Positions 31,549 to 40,499 of a stretch of 41,971 nucleotides of DNA are shown here, piece after piece. This stretch comes from a virus. The position numbers were made by a program, and so were the translations under genes. Every line of letters starts with the position of its first letter. Position 1 is the first letter of the stretch. The notes beneath the pieces are model-generated. The model had not been told where the DNA came from and ran no database searches. It was given only the letters and a program-made list of their open reading frames with translations. Location: positions 1-41,971 of IMG/VR virus record IMGVR_UViG_3300032163_000036; one strand, given 5' to 3'.

Positions 31549-34500
31549 TTAAGCTACTTTCTCTATTTTTACCTGCGTATACACTTCGTTGGCTACTGTG
31601 AATCCTCCTCCTGATGAAACACCAAGTCCACCACTTAAAGTTCCCTCAGATTGATGTTGTATTTCATAAGTAGTTGGTATTATTAAAACTATTTGTCCCT
31701 GAATTATAGACAGAGTAACTCCTGCACCGGTATATGCTGAAGATCCTATAATAGCATCGCTAGATGCCGTTATATTTTTTAATTTAGCTTGATGTCTACC
31801 AATATTATAAGCAGGGGAAGAAGAATGAATATTATAAGTACCAGGCTGTAAAACAAATTGGTTTGAAGTTAAGGTAAGAAATGAAGTGTTGCCACTAGTA
31901 GTATTTAAGTCTCTTGTTCTCCATGCACCTGAAGTAAAAGTTCCTCCACTAGTACCTGCGGTTTTAACATCGCTTAAATAAGCCACTTGAGTTTTTGGAA
32001 CTCCAACTAATCCAGGGATACCTAGATATGCTATCTCGAAAGACACTAGTCCTGTAGTTCCACCGGTATTCCCGTCAGAATGGGCACGTATTACGTCTCC
32101 AGCGTTTAATTGAACTGCGGTAGAGCAGTTTGCGGATAACGCAGCGGCACCAGTATCAATACAAAGAATCTCACTTGTGACAGATTTCGATTCAAGATTA
32201 GTAGTAAGTTCAGTATCATTTTTAGTGATGCCGATACTAGATGCTGAAGTCGTATTATCGCTATAAGAAATAAAATACATTCCACTTATATTAATTGTAA
32301 AAGTTCCACCAAGAGTCGAGCTGTCAGTATATGTTACAGCAGAGCCTAAATTATCTCTAATATTAGTAAAACGTCTTATTTTAGTTGAGGAACTTCCGTA
32401 ACCATTAGAAGTGTCTACTCTTAATGCCGTATTAACCATATTCCCAGAATTATAAGTTACGAATCCTGAAGTAGAAACCGACCAATTAGTTATTGGAACA
32501 GAAGCATAAAAAGCAACATCAGCGCCTGTTATTGTAATGTTCCCATTCATCTTAGTTAGACCAGTCGTGGAACTTGAAGAATCTGAAAATGTCACATAAG
32601 CCTTACTTGGTTCAATTAAAACTACATAATCAGAAGCAGTATTCGTGCGATTATCTTGCGCATGACCAACTACGCTAGCAACACTATCAATTGATGCGCT
32701 TGAATCAGATGTGTATCCTGTTGGTAAAGTTACTTGTGCTTCTACCGCAGTAGTTGTTCCGTTTGTCCAACGAGCACGAATTTCCATATTTGTACCAACC
32801 CGTCTCCAAAATGCTTCCGCAGAAGTAACAGTTCCGAAACCAGTAAAAGTAGGTGTATATGATGTCCATCCTGTATCTGGGCTAATCGGCATTGTAGCGA
32901 TTAATTCTGGACTTACTATTACGTCATCCCAAGTTAAAGTTTTAGAAACCTCACCAGTTATGATTTGCGGACCAACTCTTACATTCGCACAACTAGCTGG
33001 ACAAAAGAAAGTTAAATAAAAAGTACCTGCTGTTTTATTTGTAGCATCAATATATTGATTTAAAGTTTCAGTCCCAAAAGTAAGGATTGCGGTATTTGTA
33101 GCATCTTTTACTACTATTTTTGCATTTCCAGATGTGCCATCCCAACGATACTGAAGTCTTAACCCTAAGGTTCTCCCTCTGTATCCTTGTGGAATTGGAA
33201 TTAATTGAGAAGCAACAAAATCATTTGTATTGTTTCCAGCAGTCGCAGAGCCAACTAATTTAAAAGTTTTAGTTCCATCTATTAAATCTCCAGCGGTAGT
33301 TGAGATAGTAAAGGTTCCGCCTAATGAACCAGCATTATCAAAAGTTGCGTTATTTCCTGTGTTTAAATCTCCAGCAACTCCAGTTTCTGCATCCCCTTGA
33401 GTGTAGAAATTCTGTATACCTGAAGTTCCTGTTCCGCCTGTTGCCGCTGCACTTGCCCAAGTTGTTCCATTACTTGTTAAAACATTTCCAGAAGTTCCTG
33501 GTGCAACAAATTGAACCGCACTAGTTCCATTTCCTAAAATCACATTATTTAGAGTTAGAGTCGCTGCTCCAGTTCCGCCATTAGCAACACCTAAAATAGA
33601 AGATCCAACGGCTCCAGATTGAGAAAGATCAACAGATCCAAAGGCTAAAGCCGTACCACCACGTCTTAATATTTGAAAATCAGAGGCGGCAGATAAATCA
33701 GCAACATCAGCGGTAGCATTTGTAGCATTAGCAACTACACTTAAAGAGGCACTTTGTCTAAATTTTGCGTTTGAAACTGCATGAGAAGCGATTGTAGCGG
33801 AAGCAGCTCCTGGTCCAGTAGCTGTTACGTCACCAGTTAAAGATGTAATAGCTGTTCCACTAGCTGAACTTAAATCCCAATTACCTGCTATAGTTGCATT
33901 GCTTATTAATGTAAATTCTTGGTCAGATCCACCAGTTATTGTTGATAAAGTAGATCCAGATCCATCTTTTACAGTTACAGATCCAGTAGATCTATTTAAT
34001 ATTCTAAAATAATGTCCGTTGTTTAACGTCGTTGCGTCTGGCAAATTAACAGTTTGAGTACTTGTTCCTGTAAATTGTTGGTTAGGTTCACTAGAAACTA
34101 TGAATGTAGTTATTCCTGCGGCTGTAACGGTAGTCGCAACTCCCTGTTCTACCATATTTGTTTGAAAGTTTTTATTTGCATCTCTTCTGGCGATTGCACT
34201 AGCGGTAGATAATGAAGTGGCTGCGTTTGCTAATAATTCTGCACTATTAATGTTAGCAGCACTTGAAGTTCCAACAGTTGCTACAGTAAAAGCACCGGTG
34301 TTAGCTAGAGTAACATCCCCAGAAGCGGCTACATCTACGGGAACGTTTGAAACATTTCCTACATATAAATGAGCACTAGTTAAATTAGCTTGAATTGTTA
34401 AATTAGAAGTACTAACAACACTTTTTGAAGCATTACTAATTGTAAGTATACTACTGCCAGTTTCAGTTACATCACTAAGAGCCAAATCACTTGGAACTGC

Positions 34501-35895
34501 GGAACCACCAGATTTATTAGCCTTGACTGTATTATCTGCCATATTTGCTAATTTAGCATTAGTTACACCTGCGTCTTTTAATCTTGTAGCATTAGACGAA
34601 ATTTCAATAGTACTATTATCTACATTTACGCCAATACCACTAGCACCAGTAGTTATTGCTCTAGAACCATCTAGTTTTACACCTAATTGATTAGATCCAT
34701 CAATTTGTAAAGTTGGATTAGAGGCTTCTAATTTATTTCTAAGCTGTCCAGCAGAATTTCCTGGATTTGAGGATTCTAAACCAGATACAGTAGCAAGATC
34801 AACCGATATAGTTGAACCAGTTACCGTTATCATGTCTCCACCAATTATACCAGCAACAGAATTAAAATATACAAATACTATAGGATCTGTTCCAATTATT
34901 GCAACAGTTCCTTGTTGAACCCAACCTTGTCCAGCCTGTGTCCCTTCTTGTATAAAAGTATATGCTCCATTAATTTCATCAATTGGAGAAAGAGAATCAA
35001 AATCTGTTGATCTACTAACTGCACCAGAAACTGGAACAATATAGATACCATTTTGAGAAGTAGTGCTTTGATTTTTAACTAAAACCCTATCACCAGTAAC
35101 CAATGTGATTCCATCAATAACATCGCCATTTTCTAAATCAGTAGCTAAACTAACATTAACTGTAGTTCCAACTCTTACTGCTTGTTTTGGTTTCAAGCCT
35201 TGAGCCACAGCATCTACATATGCTTTAGTTGCTGCATGTTGAGCAGAAGTAGGATCTGCGACGTTCGTTAAATTATGAGAACCCATTGATTGATCAGCAG
35301 CCATTGACACAGTACCGTCAGCTAAAATTGCTTGATTAATTTTTATTTTATCAGCAGCAGACATTACGCCTGGAAATGAAGTTGATGCTGGTTGTAACGT
35401 TAAAGCTTGTCCTGATAAAGAAGCTCCATCGGCATTTGGAGAAGCTCCAACTGCGGTTAATGTAACATCACCAGTGTTTGTTCCTGATAAATTTGTAGCA
35501 ACAATATTTCCAGAATCATCAATAGATGCTAAAGAATTTTGAACTAATTTTCCTGTGGTAGTGTCGAAACGAGTAATAGCATTATCTGTAGAAGAAGAAG
35601 GTCCTGTAACTTTTGTAGATTGAGTAAAATCAGCTTCAACTTTAACTTCTTGTAATGCATCTTCAACATTAGTTGTAGTATATATACTTCCAGAATCTGC
35701 TATACCAATAGTAGCAGCTCCCGTAGATGCGGAAAGAGATCCGGTATCAACGGGTGCGACCCATCCAGAAGCTCCGTATTGTTGGAACTGACCTAGGGTA
35801 GTGTCATAATATATGAATCCATTTTCTGGACTCCCGGGGGGAGAAGATAAACTTGGAACTTTTATTGGACCACCAAACCTACTTATTCCTGACAT
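31549..35895 (-). CDS. Long tail fibre protein, 1448 aa
   Basis: The protein starts with an anchor-like segment (SSPPGSPENGFIYYD). Around residues 170-340 it has a common phage fibre domain (AATKAYVDAVAQGLKPKQAV then DRVLVKNQ and NGIYIV). A long repetitive Ser/Thr/Asn/Ala-rich shaft follows. From about residue 825 the C-terminal region is shared with the 683-aa protein, and its end again resembles a C1q-like jelly roll. The protein is devoid of long charged regions, as usual for fibres. It is probably the main host-recognition fibre. The gene starts 16 bases after the upstream 1050-aa gene, so they are co-transcribed. Confidence 0.88.
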   Translation of the reverse strand: MSGISRFGGPIKVPSLSSPPGSPENGFIYYDTTLGQFQQYGASGWVAPVDTGSLSASTGAATIGIADSGSIYTTTNVEDALQEVKVEADFTQSTKVTGPSSSTDNAITRFDTTTGKLVQNSLASIDDSGNIVATNLSGTNTGDVTLTAVGASPNADGASLSGQALTLQPASTSFPGVMSAADKIKINQAILADGTVSMAADQSMGSHNLTNVADPTSAQHAATKAYVDAVAQGLKPKQAVRVGTTVNVSLATDLENGDVIDGITLVTGDRVLVKNQSTTSQNGIYIVPVSGAVSRSTDFDSLSPIDEINGAYTFIQEGTQAGQGWVQQGTVAIIGTDPIVFVYFNSVAGIIGGDMITVTGSTISVDLATVSGLESSNPGNSAGQLRNKLEASNPTLQIDGSNQLGVKLDGSRAITTGASGIGVNVDNSTIEISSNATRLKDAGVTNAKLANMADNTVKANKSGGSAVPSDLALSDVTETGSSILTISNASKSVVSTSNLTIQANLTSAHLYVGNVSNVPVDVAASGDVTLANTGAFTVATVGTSSAANINSAELLANAATSLSTASAIARRDANKNFQTNMVEQGVATTVTAAGITTFIVSSEPNQQFTGTSTQTVNLPDATTLNNGHYFRILNRSTGSVTVKDGSGSTLSTITGGSDQEFTLISNATIAGNWDLSSASGTAITSLTGDVTATGPGAASATIASHAVSNAKFRQSASLSVVANATNATADVADLSAASDFQILRRGGTALAFGSVDLSQSGAVGSSILGVANGGTGAATLTLNNVILGNGTSAVQFVAPGTSGNVLTSNGTTWASAAATGGTGTSGIQNFYTQGDAETGVAGDLNTGNNATFDNAGSLGGTFTISTTAGDLIDGTKTFKLVGSATAGNNTNDFVASQLIPIPQGYRGRTLGLRLQYRWDGTSGNAKIVVKDATNTAILTFGTETLNQYIDATNKTAGTFYLTFFCPASCANVRVGPQIITGEVSKTLTWDDVIVSPELIATMPISPDTGWTSYTPTFTGFGTVTSAEAFWRRVGTNMEIRARWTNGTTTAVEAQVTLPTGYTSDSSASIDSVASVVGHAQDNRTNTASDYVVLIEPSKAYVTFSDSSSSTTGLTKMNGNITITGADVAFYASVPITNWSVSTSGFVTYNSGNMVNTALRVDTSNGYGSSSTKIRRFTNIRDNLGSAVTYTDSSTLGGTFTINISGMYFISYSDNTTSASSIGITKNDTELTTNLESKSVTSEILCIDTGAAALSANCSTAVQLNAGDVIRAHSDGNTGGTTGLVSFEIAYLGIPGLVGVPKTQVAYLSDVKTAGTSGGTFTSGAWRTRDLNTTSGNTSFLTLTSNQFVLQPGTYNIHSSSPAYNIGRHQAKLKNITASSDAIIGSSAYTGAGVTLSIIQGQIVLIIPTTYEIQHQSEGTLSGGLGVSSGGGFTVANEVYTQVKIEKVA

Positions 35896-35911
35896 TTTTA
35901 ATATCCTCTAA

Positions 35912-38900
35912 TTAAAGCCATTTTCTTATACTATATTCAAAAGAACCACTAAAACCCGTTGAGGTTGATACATATTGTAACGATACGTTTCCACCGCTTA
36001 TAATAGTACTAAAAACAACACCGCTTGCTCCGCCACATTCTGCAAATTGATCGTCATCTGCGACTGCAACTCCAGTATTAGCGATTTTAATCGTTCCCGT
36101 TCTTCTTGTTGTGTTTCTATCAATAGAGTATTCAATTATTAACGATTTAAAAGATGCGGCTGAATAGGTAAATAAAGTTGCCGCAACAGCTTGATTATCA
36201 TTTAAAACTAATGGTCCAAGAAGTTTCCCAATATATAAATCATTTAGATTAATTGCTTGTTGACTTCCATCCCATTTAAAAGAAGTATCTGCGTCTAAAA
36301 AACCACTTACTCCATGGAATTGTACATCTTGAACTGCTCCTGCTGCGATAGTAGATCCACCTCCACCGCCTCCAGCATAGTTAGGTATCCCACTAGGTCC
36401 ACCAGCAGAATTTGACCATCTTTGAACAAAATATTTCATCATTGCAGATGAGCCAGAATTATCAGTAGTAAAACGAAGTCTTATATTACCAGCAGAAATA
36501 TCTGCAAAAATATCAACGCCAACAGAAGATATAAACGCACCATTGCTTCTAGATATCTCAGCACTCACTCCATCAGAGGTTACTGTTAAGATACCTGTTT
36601 CTTTAGTAGATCCTCTAAATATAGAGTAAGGAATTACAAAATTTTCACTTCCTGCTACAGTTACTGAGAATATGTTTCCAGTAGTGTTATTTGCTAATGT
36701 AGATGTTTTTATGGAACTCATTTCCCAAAAATCTGCACTCACTCCGTCAAACATTCTAATCGTATCGTTTACTTTCCAATTTGTTCCGTCAAATTCCGCT
36801 ATCTGATTGGCAAAACCTATTCCCTTTCTAACTATTATTAAATCAGCAACAAAAGGAGTTTCAGATCCATTATCAAATATTTTTTGAGCAGTCCATGTAA
36901 TAGCTACCCCAACTCCGCCTAATTTGTAAACCTTATTATTATTTAAAGTTAAATTAGTAAATAAAACTAAATCGCCGTCAACACCTGAAATCCCATCAAT
37001 AGTAACTGTAGCACCAGTAGGAAGTGTTGTAGAAACAGGATCTAAAAAATCAACCTTAAAAATTCCCTTTCCGCTTCCTGCTTGACCGATCCTAAATGAT
37101 TGCCCTTCAGTATATAATTGTTTATTAAAAGGACTATATAATTCTTTAAGAGCGGTTACGCCGTTATCTAATCTTCTAAACAAAACAAAAATATCTTTAT
37201 CTGTTTGAGTTTGAGCTGGTATTGGGGTAGTATCGCTTAATACAGGAGTTACGTTTTCAGAAGCAACCGCCCTATCTATTTCTATGTACAGTGATTCTTG
37301 ATCATTTATCGTAATAGGACTATTTGCCGCTAAAATTATATGTTCTGTAGATGTACCGCTTTTTGTATTTATTAATTCTAAAACTATATCAGAAGTGAAT
37401 GTTAAGTCTGTTCCGTCCCACAAAACTTCTTCATCAGATCTTAAATAAGCAGAACGATCTTCTTGTTCGTCACCAACTGCATCTGTTAAAACACCAATTC
37501 TATCTGTTAAATCTTCGAGAGCAGTTCCTCTAATACTAGAAGAATATGCAGGTTGAGTAGCGACTTCAGAGGGAGAGCCTATATAGCTAAGTATATTTAA
37601 AGACTGACCGTCGTCTATTTGTCTATCTTCACCCTTTTCTAATTCACCTTCACCTCTTATGTAAACTCTAGCTGTAGATCCGCCGTTATCTTTTCTGAAA
37701 AATAGCCAAAAATGATCTTCATCAAAGGGAACATCTTCTCTTGCATCTATCTTTAAATGTCTATCTGTACTAGGAGCTGGATCTGTTTGATAAACACCAT
37801 AAGCATATTGAGATTGCGCTCCACCAGATCCAGTAGAAGTATCTGCAAAATTTACAGTTAAAGTAACTTGAAATAAAGAATCAACGCTTAAAATTTTATA
37901 ATATTTTGTATCTAGTTCTGAAGCAATTTTTACAAAATCACCAGCTACTAAACCCATTGTCCAACTTACAGAACCAACCGAAGTAACCGTGGGAGATCCA
38001 TTTGTATAAATTAAATTAGGAGTTATTGTCTGTCCACGAACTATTTTTATGTAAGCTACTTCATCATCAGCTAATATAATGTCCGTAGTTGCTGCGTTAG
38101 ATGCTATCTTATAAGAAAGTCTACTGCTTATAAGATCCATGAACATATCGCTAGACCAGTTTATTTTTCCTGAAGTAACCGCATCGTGACTTATTACACC
38201 TGTTCCGGTTATAACCGTATTAGCTATATCTTCTCTTATTTTAGCTAAACTTCCGCCTACGTTAATGGAATACCAATAAGGAGTTCCCTTAACTTCTTTG
38301 ATCATGGACATTACTGCGTCCATCCATTCTTTAAGGTGTTTTATCTGTTTATCGCCGCCATGAAATGGAGAGGTTGAAGTTGTAGACTTATAAAAATTTT
38401 CTACTCTTCCTTCTGTATCATTAGTCCAAGGATATTCATGTATAGGATCTGGAGTTGTATCTCCGGCAGTACCCAATCTAAACAATAACGGTCTTCTATC
38501 TTCAACGCTTAAAACATTATTTGAAGTGTCTGTTTCAATTATAGCTACGGGTAATACGTTTGAAGGAAAAATAGACGAAGAGACTATAATATTATAGTCT
38601 AATAATTCTGCTAAAGGAACTACTTTAGTAAATTCAGCTTTAGTAGTAGGGTTCCAGAAATATCTCTGACCTGTAGTAGAATCATCCACCGCTCTTACAA
38701 ATTCAAGACTGACATAATTTAAAGTACTAGGAACAAAAGAACCTTGTACTTTTGTATTAGTTATAGAGCTTAATGTTTCGTTTGGAGTACCAGAAGGAAT
38801 AACAAAAAACGTACCAGAAACATCAGAGGTTCCGTGTAAAAAAGAAGCTTCAGAAACAAGCATCTGAAGAGAATTAGCAGAAGAACCTATAGCTCCGGTT

Positions 38901-39064
38901 GTATTTATATCAAAACCTCTTAAAACATAAGATTTTGACTCTCCAAGCACTAGGGATCTAAGAAGTTCATCGAAATCAGCACTAACCGCCGACTCTATAG
39001 ATCTAAAATCGCTAGTATCTACTCTTTGCTGATTTAAAACCGAGTTCCTACGTCGTATGCTCAT
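35912..39064 (-). CDS. Large virion protein, baseplate or fibre-connector type, 1050 aa
   Basis: This is the first gene of the minus-strand block, with AAGGAAATGA before the ATG. The N-terminal 250 residues (DFDELLRSLVLG, RGFDINTTGAIGSSAN, FHGGDKQIKHLKEWMDAVMS) look like baseplate-associated structural proteins of large myophages. The middle is rich in beta structure (two DDEVAYIKI/QESLYIEI-type repeats). A glycine hinge YAGGGGGGS separates two C-terminal copies of a roughly 100-residue beta domain. It could link the long fibre to the baseplate. The assignment is based on composition and order. Confidence 0.8.
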   Translation of the reverse strand: MSIRRRNSVLNQQRVDTSDFRSIESAVSADFDELLRSLVLGESKSYVLRGFDINTTGAIGSSANSLQMLVSEASFLHGTSDVSGTFFVIPSGTPNETLSSITNTKVQGSFVPSTLNYVSLEFVRAVDDSTTGQRYFWNPTTKAEFTKVVPLAELLDYNIIVSSSIFPSNVLPVAIIETDTSNNVLSVEDRRPLLFRLGTAGDTTPDPIHEYPWTNDTEGRVENFYKSTTSTSPFHGGDKQIKHLKEWMDAVMSMIKEVKGTPYWYSINVGGSLAKIREDIANTVITGTGVISHDAVTSGKINWSSDMFMDLISSRLSYKIASNAATTDIILADDEVAYIKIVRGQTITPNLIYTNGSPTVTSVGSVSWTMGLVAGDFVKIASELDTKYYKILSVDSLFQVTLTVNFADTSTGSGGAQSQYAYGVYQTDPAPSTDRHLKIDAREDVPFDEDHFWLFFRKDNGGSTARVYIRGEGELEKGEDRQIDDGQSLNILSYIGSPSEVATQPAYSSSIRGTALEDLTDRIGVLTDAVGDEQEDRSAYLRSDEEVLWDGTDLTFTSDIVLELINTKSGTSTEHIILAANSPITINDQESLYIEIDRAVASENVTPVLSDTTPIPAQTQTDKDIFVLFRRLDNGVTALKELYSPFNKQLYTEGQSFRIGQAGSGKGIFKVDFLDPVSTTLPTGATVTIDGISGVDGDLVLFTNLTLNNNKVYKLGGVGVAITWTAQKIFDNGSETPFVADLIIVRKGIGFANQIAEFDGTNWKVNDTIRMFDGVSADFWEMSSIKTSTLANNTTGNIFSVTVAGSENFVIPYSIFRGSTKETGILTVTSDGVSAEISRSNGAFISSVGVDIFADISAGNIRLRFTTDNSGSSAMMKYFVQRWSNSAGGPSGIPNYAGGGGGGSTIAAGAVQDVQFHGVSGFLDADTSFKWDGSQQAINLNDLYIGKLLGPLVLNDNQAVAATLFTYSAASFKSLIIEYSIDRNTTRRTGTIKIANTGVAVADDDQFAECGGASGVVFSTIISGGNVSLQYVSTSTGFSGSFEYSIRKWL

Positions 39065-39116
39065 TCATTTCCTTAATACGCAACATATTGATTTTATTTG
39101 ATTTTGTATTGGTAGG

Positions 39117-39130
39117 CAGATAGGTATCTG
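39117..39130. promoter_or_regulatory. Inverted repeat, candidate operator in divergent region
   Basis: CAGATA (39117-39122) and TATCTG (39125-39130) form an inverted repeat around GG. It lies between the divergent starts of the 1050-aa virion gene (minus) and the small plus-strand genes, 30 bases upstream of the extended -10 at 39160. The arrangement suits a dimeric regulator; no protein is identified for it. Confidence 0.35.
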
Positions 39131-39159
39131 TTCTTTAAAGATTACTATTTTATAAGGTT

Positions 39160-39171
39160 TTGTGGTATAAT
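39160..39171 (+). promoter_or_regulatory. Extended -10 promoter TTGTGGTATAAT
   Basis: TATAAT at 39166-39171 is preceded by TGG, identical over 12 bases to the promoter at 6747. The ATG at 39178 is just six bases past the -10, so the transcript is expected to be leaderless. No -35 is visible. It drives the island of four small plus-strand genes within the structural region. Confidence 0.72.
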
Positions 39172-39177
39172 TAGACA

Positions 39178-39381
39178 ATGAAAGTAAAAGATCTAATTGA
39201 AATACTTGATAAGTACTCAGAAAATGCTATAATCATGGTAGAAGATCCTCTATCTGAAGATGGCAGGTGTTTTACTGTAGCTACAACATTTAAAGCTAGA
39301 ATTAAAGATAATAAAATAGTCGATAGACCTTGCAAGGAAACTGCCGGAGCATTAGAAGCGGTAATTTTGATAGTAGAATGA
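39178..39381 (+). CDS. Hypothetical protein, 67 aa (leaderless)
   Basis: The ATG follows the promoter by six bases, without a ribosome binding site. The protein is a small alpha/beta type: an N-terminal helix (MKVKDLIEILDKYSENAIIM) and several strands (FTVATTFKARIKD, AVILIVE). It looks compact and globular. Similar short openings (VKDLIEILDKYPENA) are common in small phage proteins of unknown function. It overlaps the next gene by four bases. Confidence 0.75.
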   Translation: MKVKDLIEILDKYSENAIIMVEDPLSEDGRCFTVATTFKARIKDNKIVDRPCKETAGALEAVILIVE

Positions 39382-39704
39382 AGAAGGACGGTATAGAAAT
39401 AGACGAACAACTTTTAAAGGAATTTGAAGAAATGTTTGATAAATATCTATCAAATAAGGACTTGCCGGAAGAGGACGAAGAAGAACTATCCGAAGAAGAC
39501 GAGGATTTCGGAACTTTCGATCCTTTTAAATTTCAATATCCAGATGAAATTGATCTAGATTACCCGTCTGAAAAAGAAATAGATTGTCAATCAGAAAATA
39601 AAAAAGAAAAATGTGAACATGAAGAAAAAAAGAAAATAATCATTAGCAATAATTTAAAATATTACATTTGTATTAAATGTAAAAAGGATTTAGGAGATGC
39701 GTAG
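39378..39704 (+). CDS. Acidic protein with C-terminal zinc ribbon
   Basis: The start at 39378 overlaps the previous stop as ATGA; an in-frame upstream ATG at 39330 lies inside that gene and is less likely. The 108-residue protein has a long, very acidic middle (DLPEEDEEELSEEDEDFGTF) and ends with a possible zinc ribbon formed by C-x-H (CEHEEK) and CIKC. Acidic tails plus a ribbon suggest protein or nucleic-acid interaction. Function unknown. Confidence 0.72.
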   Translation: MKKDGIEIDEQLLKEFEEMFDKYLSNKDLPEEDEEELSEEDEDFGTFDPFKFQYPDEIDLDYPSEKEIDCQSENKKEKCEHEEKKKIIISNNLKYYICIKCKKDLGDA

Positions 39705-39918
39705 TTTATTATTAGTTTTATTAATTGGATGTTCTTTGCCTACTAGAAGAGGCGAGGAAACTTACAAAGAAAAGTATTCTAAACTTATGAAAGATTGTAT
39801 AGTGGAAATGGTTAGAGAAGGCATAGATCAAAGGCTGGTTTTCCCTATTTGTAACGGTATTTATAATATTCCTCAGCAAATAGAGACTATTCCTCAATCA
39901 GATCAAAAAACTGTATAA
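39697..39918 (+). CDS. Small lipoprotein, 73 aa
   Basis: A lipoprotein signal is present: MRS, LLLVLL, then the lipobox LIGC with Cys12. The mature part is about 61 residues, helical and charged, with two more cysteines. It overlaps the previous gene by eight bases. The lipoprotein is followed by a two-TM protein, the same order as at 28837-29195. Possible roles are superinfection exclusion or a spanin; neither is shown. Confidence 0.72.
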   Translation: MRSLLLVLLIGCSLPTRRGEETYKEKYSKLMKDCIVEMVREGIDQRLVFPICNGIYNIPQQIETIPQSDQKTV

Positions 39919-39920
39919 AT

Positions 39921-40073
39921 ATGATTAATCAGCATATATTCGTAAATATCATGATGATATTGCAAATCGGAGCTATATTTACATATAGTTTTAATAAAAA
40001 TTGGCTTATGTCTTTATACTGGTTGTCTTGTTTAATTATTAACTTTGCAGTAACTTATATTATAGGGAAATGA
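39921..40073 (+). CDS. Small membrane protein, 50 aa
   Basis: The frame starts three bases after the lipoprotein stop and has two hydrophobic segments, IFVNIMMILQIGAIFTY and LYWLSCLIINFAVTYII. It ends one base before the end of the convergent minus-strand gene, so there is no intergenic space and no terminator. A weak ribosome binding site suggests coupling to the lipoprotein gene. It may form a unit with that protein. Confidence 0.62.
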   Translation: MINQHIFVNIMMILQIGAIFTYSFNKNWLMSLYWLSCLIINFAVTYIIGK

Positions 40074-40499
40074 TTAACTCATATCTATTGGACTCAATGG
40101 AATTATTCCTTTAAAGTTAAAGCTTAATTTTACCGTTCCCTTCCCTTGAACTTGAAAGGTTTCCTGAACAATTTTTATATGAGGTATGAAGACTATTTTG
40201 CTATCGGTTAATCTATCTCTTAATTCAAAAGAAACATAAGGCGCAAATAGCTTTTCAATTATTCTGGTCGTAACGTCTTTGCCCTGTAATCCACCGGAAA
40301 GTTTTAACATAACGCCGCTAATAGATCCCTGGACTGATATTCTAGTAGTCTCTATCGCTTGTGGAAAAATTGAGTCAATTCCATATATAGCATCTTCACC
40401 ATAGTCAATCGTATAAGATACAGATTGTACTTCTGGATATAGATTCCCAGCTAAATATAGTTTTATATCAGCACCTCTTAAAACTTTAGATTGACTCAT
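40074..40499 (-). CDS. Virion structural protein, tail-tube-like
   Basis: The 141-residue protein is mainly beta strand. It reads like tail tube or related tail proteins: LRGADIKLYLAG, VQSVSYTIDYGEDAIYGID, a central strand-turn-strand, and a final TVKLSFNFKGI strand. It lies among the minus-strand structural genes, and its start overlaps the end of the homing endonuclease gene by 14 bases. The assignment to tail tube rests on fold-like pattern and length; another small tail component is possible. Confidence 0.7.
   Translation of the reverse strand: MSQSKVLRGADIKLYLAGNLYPEVQSVSYTIDYGEDAIYGIDSIFPQAIETTRISVQGSISGVMLKLSGGLQGKDVTTRIIEKLFAPYVSFELRDRLTDSKIVFIPHIKIVQETFQVQGKGTVKLSFNFKGIIPLSPIDMS

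Noticed and set aside
34842-34856. Minus-strand GGTATAAT resembling a promoter
   Set aside because: It is in the middle of the long fibre gene, with no gene start downstream; a chance match in coding sequence.
31549-35895. CRISPR or tandem DNA repeats in the fibre gene
   Set aside because: The repetitiveness is at protein level (Ser/Thr/Asn/Ala shaft); no regular direct repeat with spacers is seen.
29161-39064. Plus-strand frames inside the fibre genes (for example 32711-33019)
   Set aside because: They are antisense shadows of long minus-strand genes, lack ribosome binding sites and show no protein-like motif.
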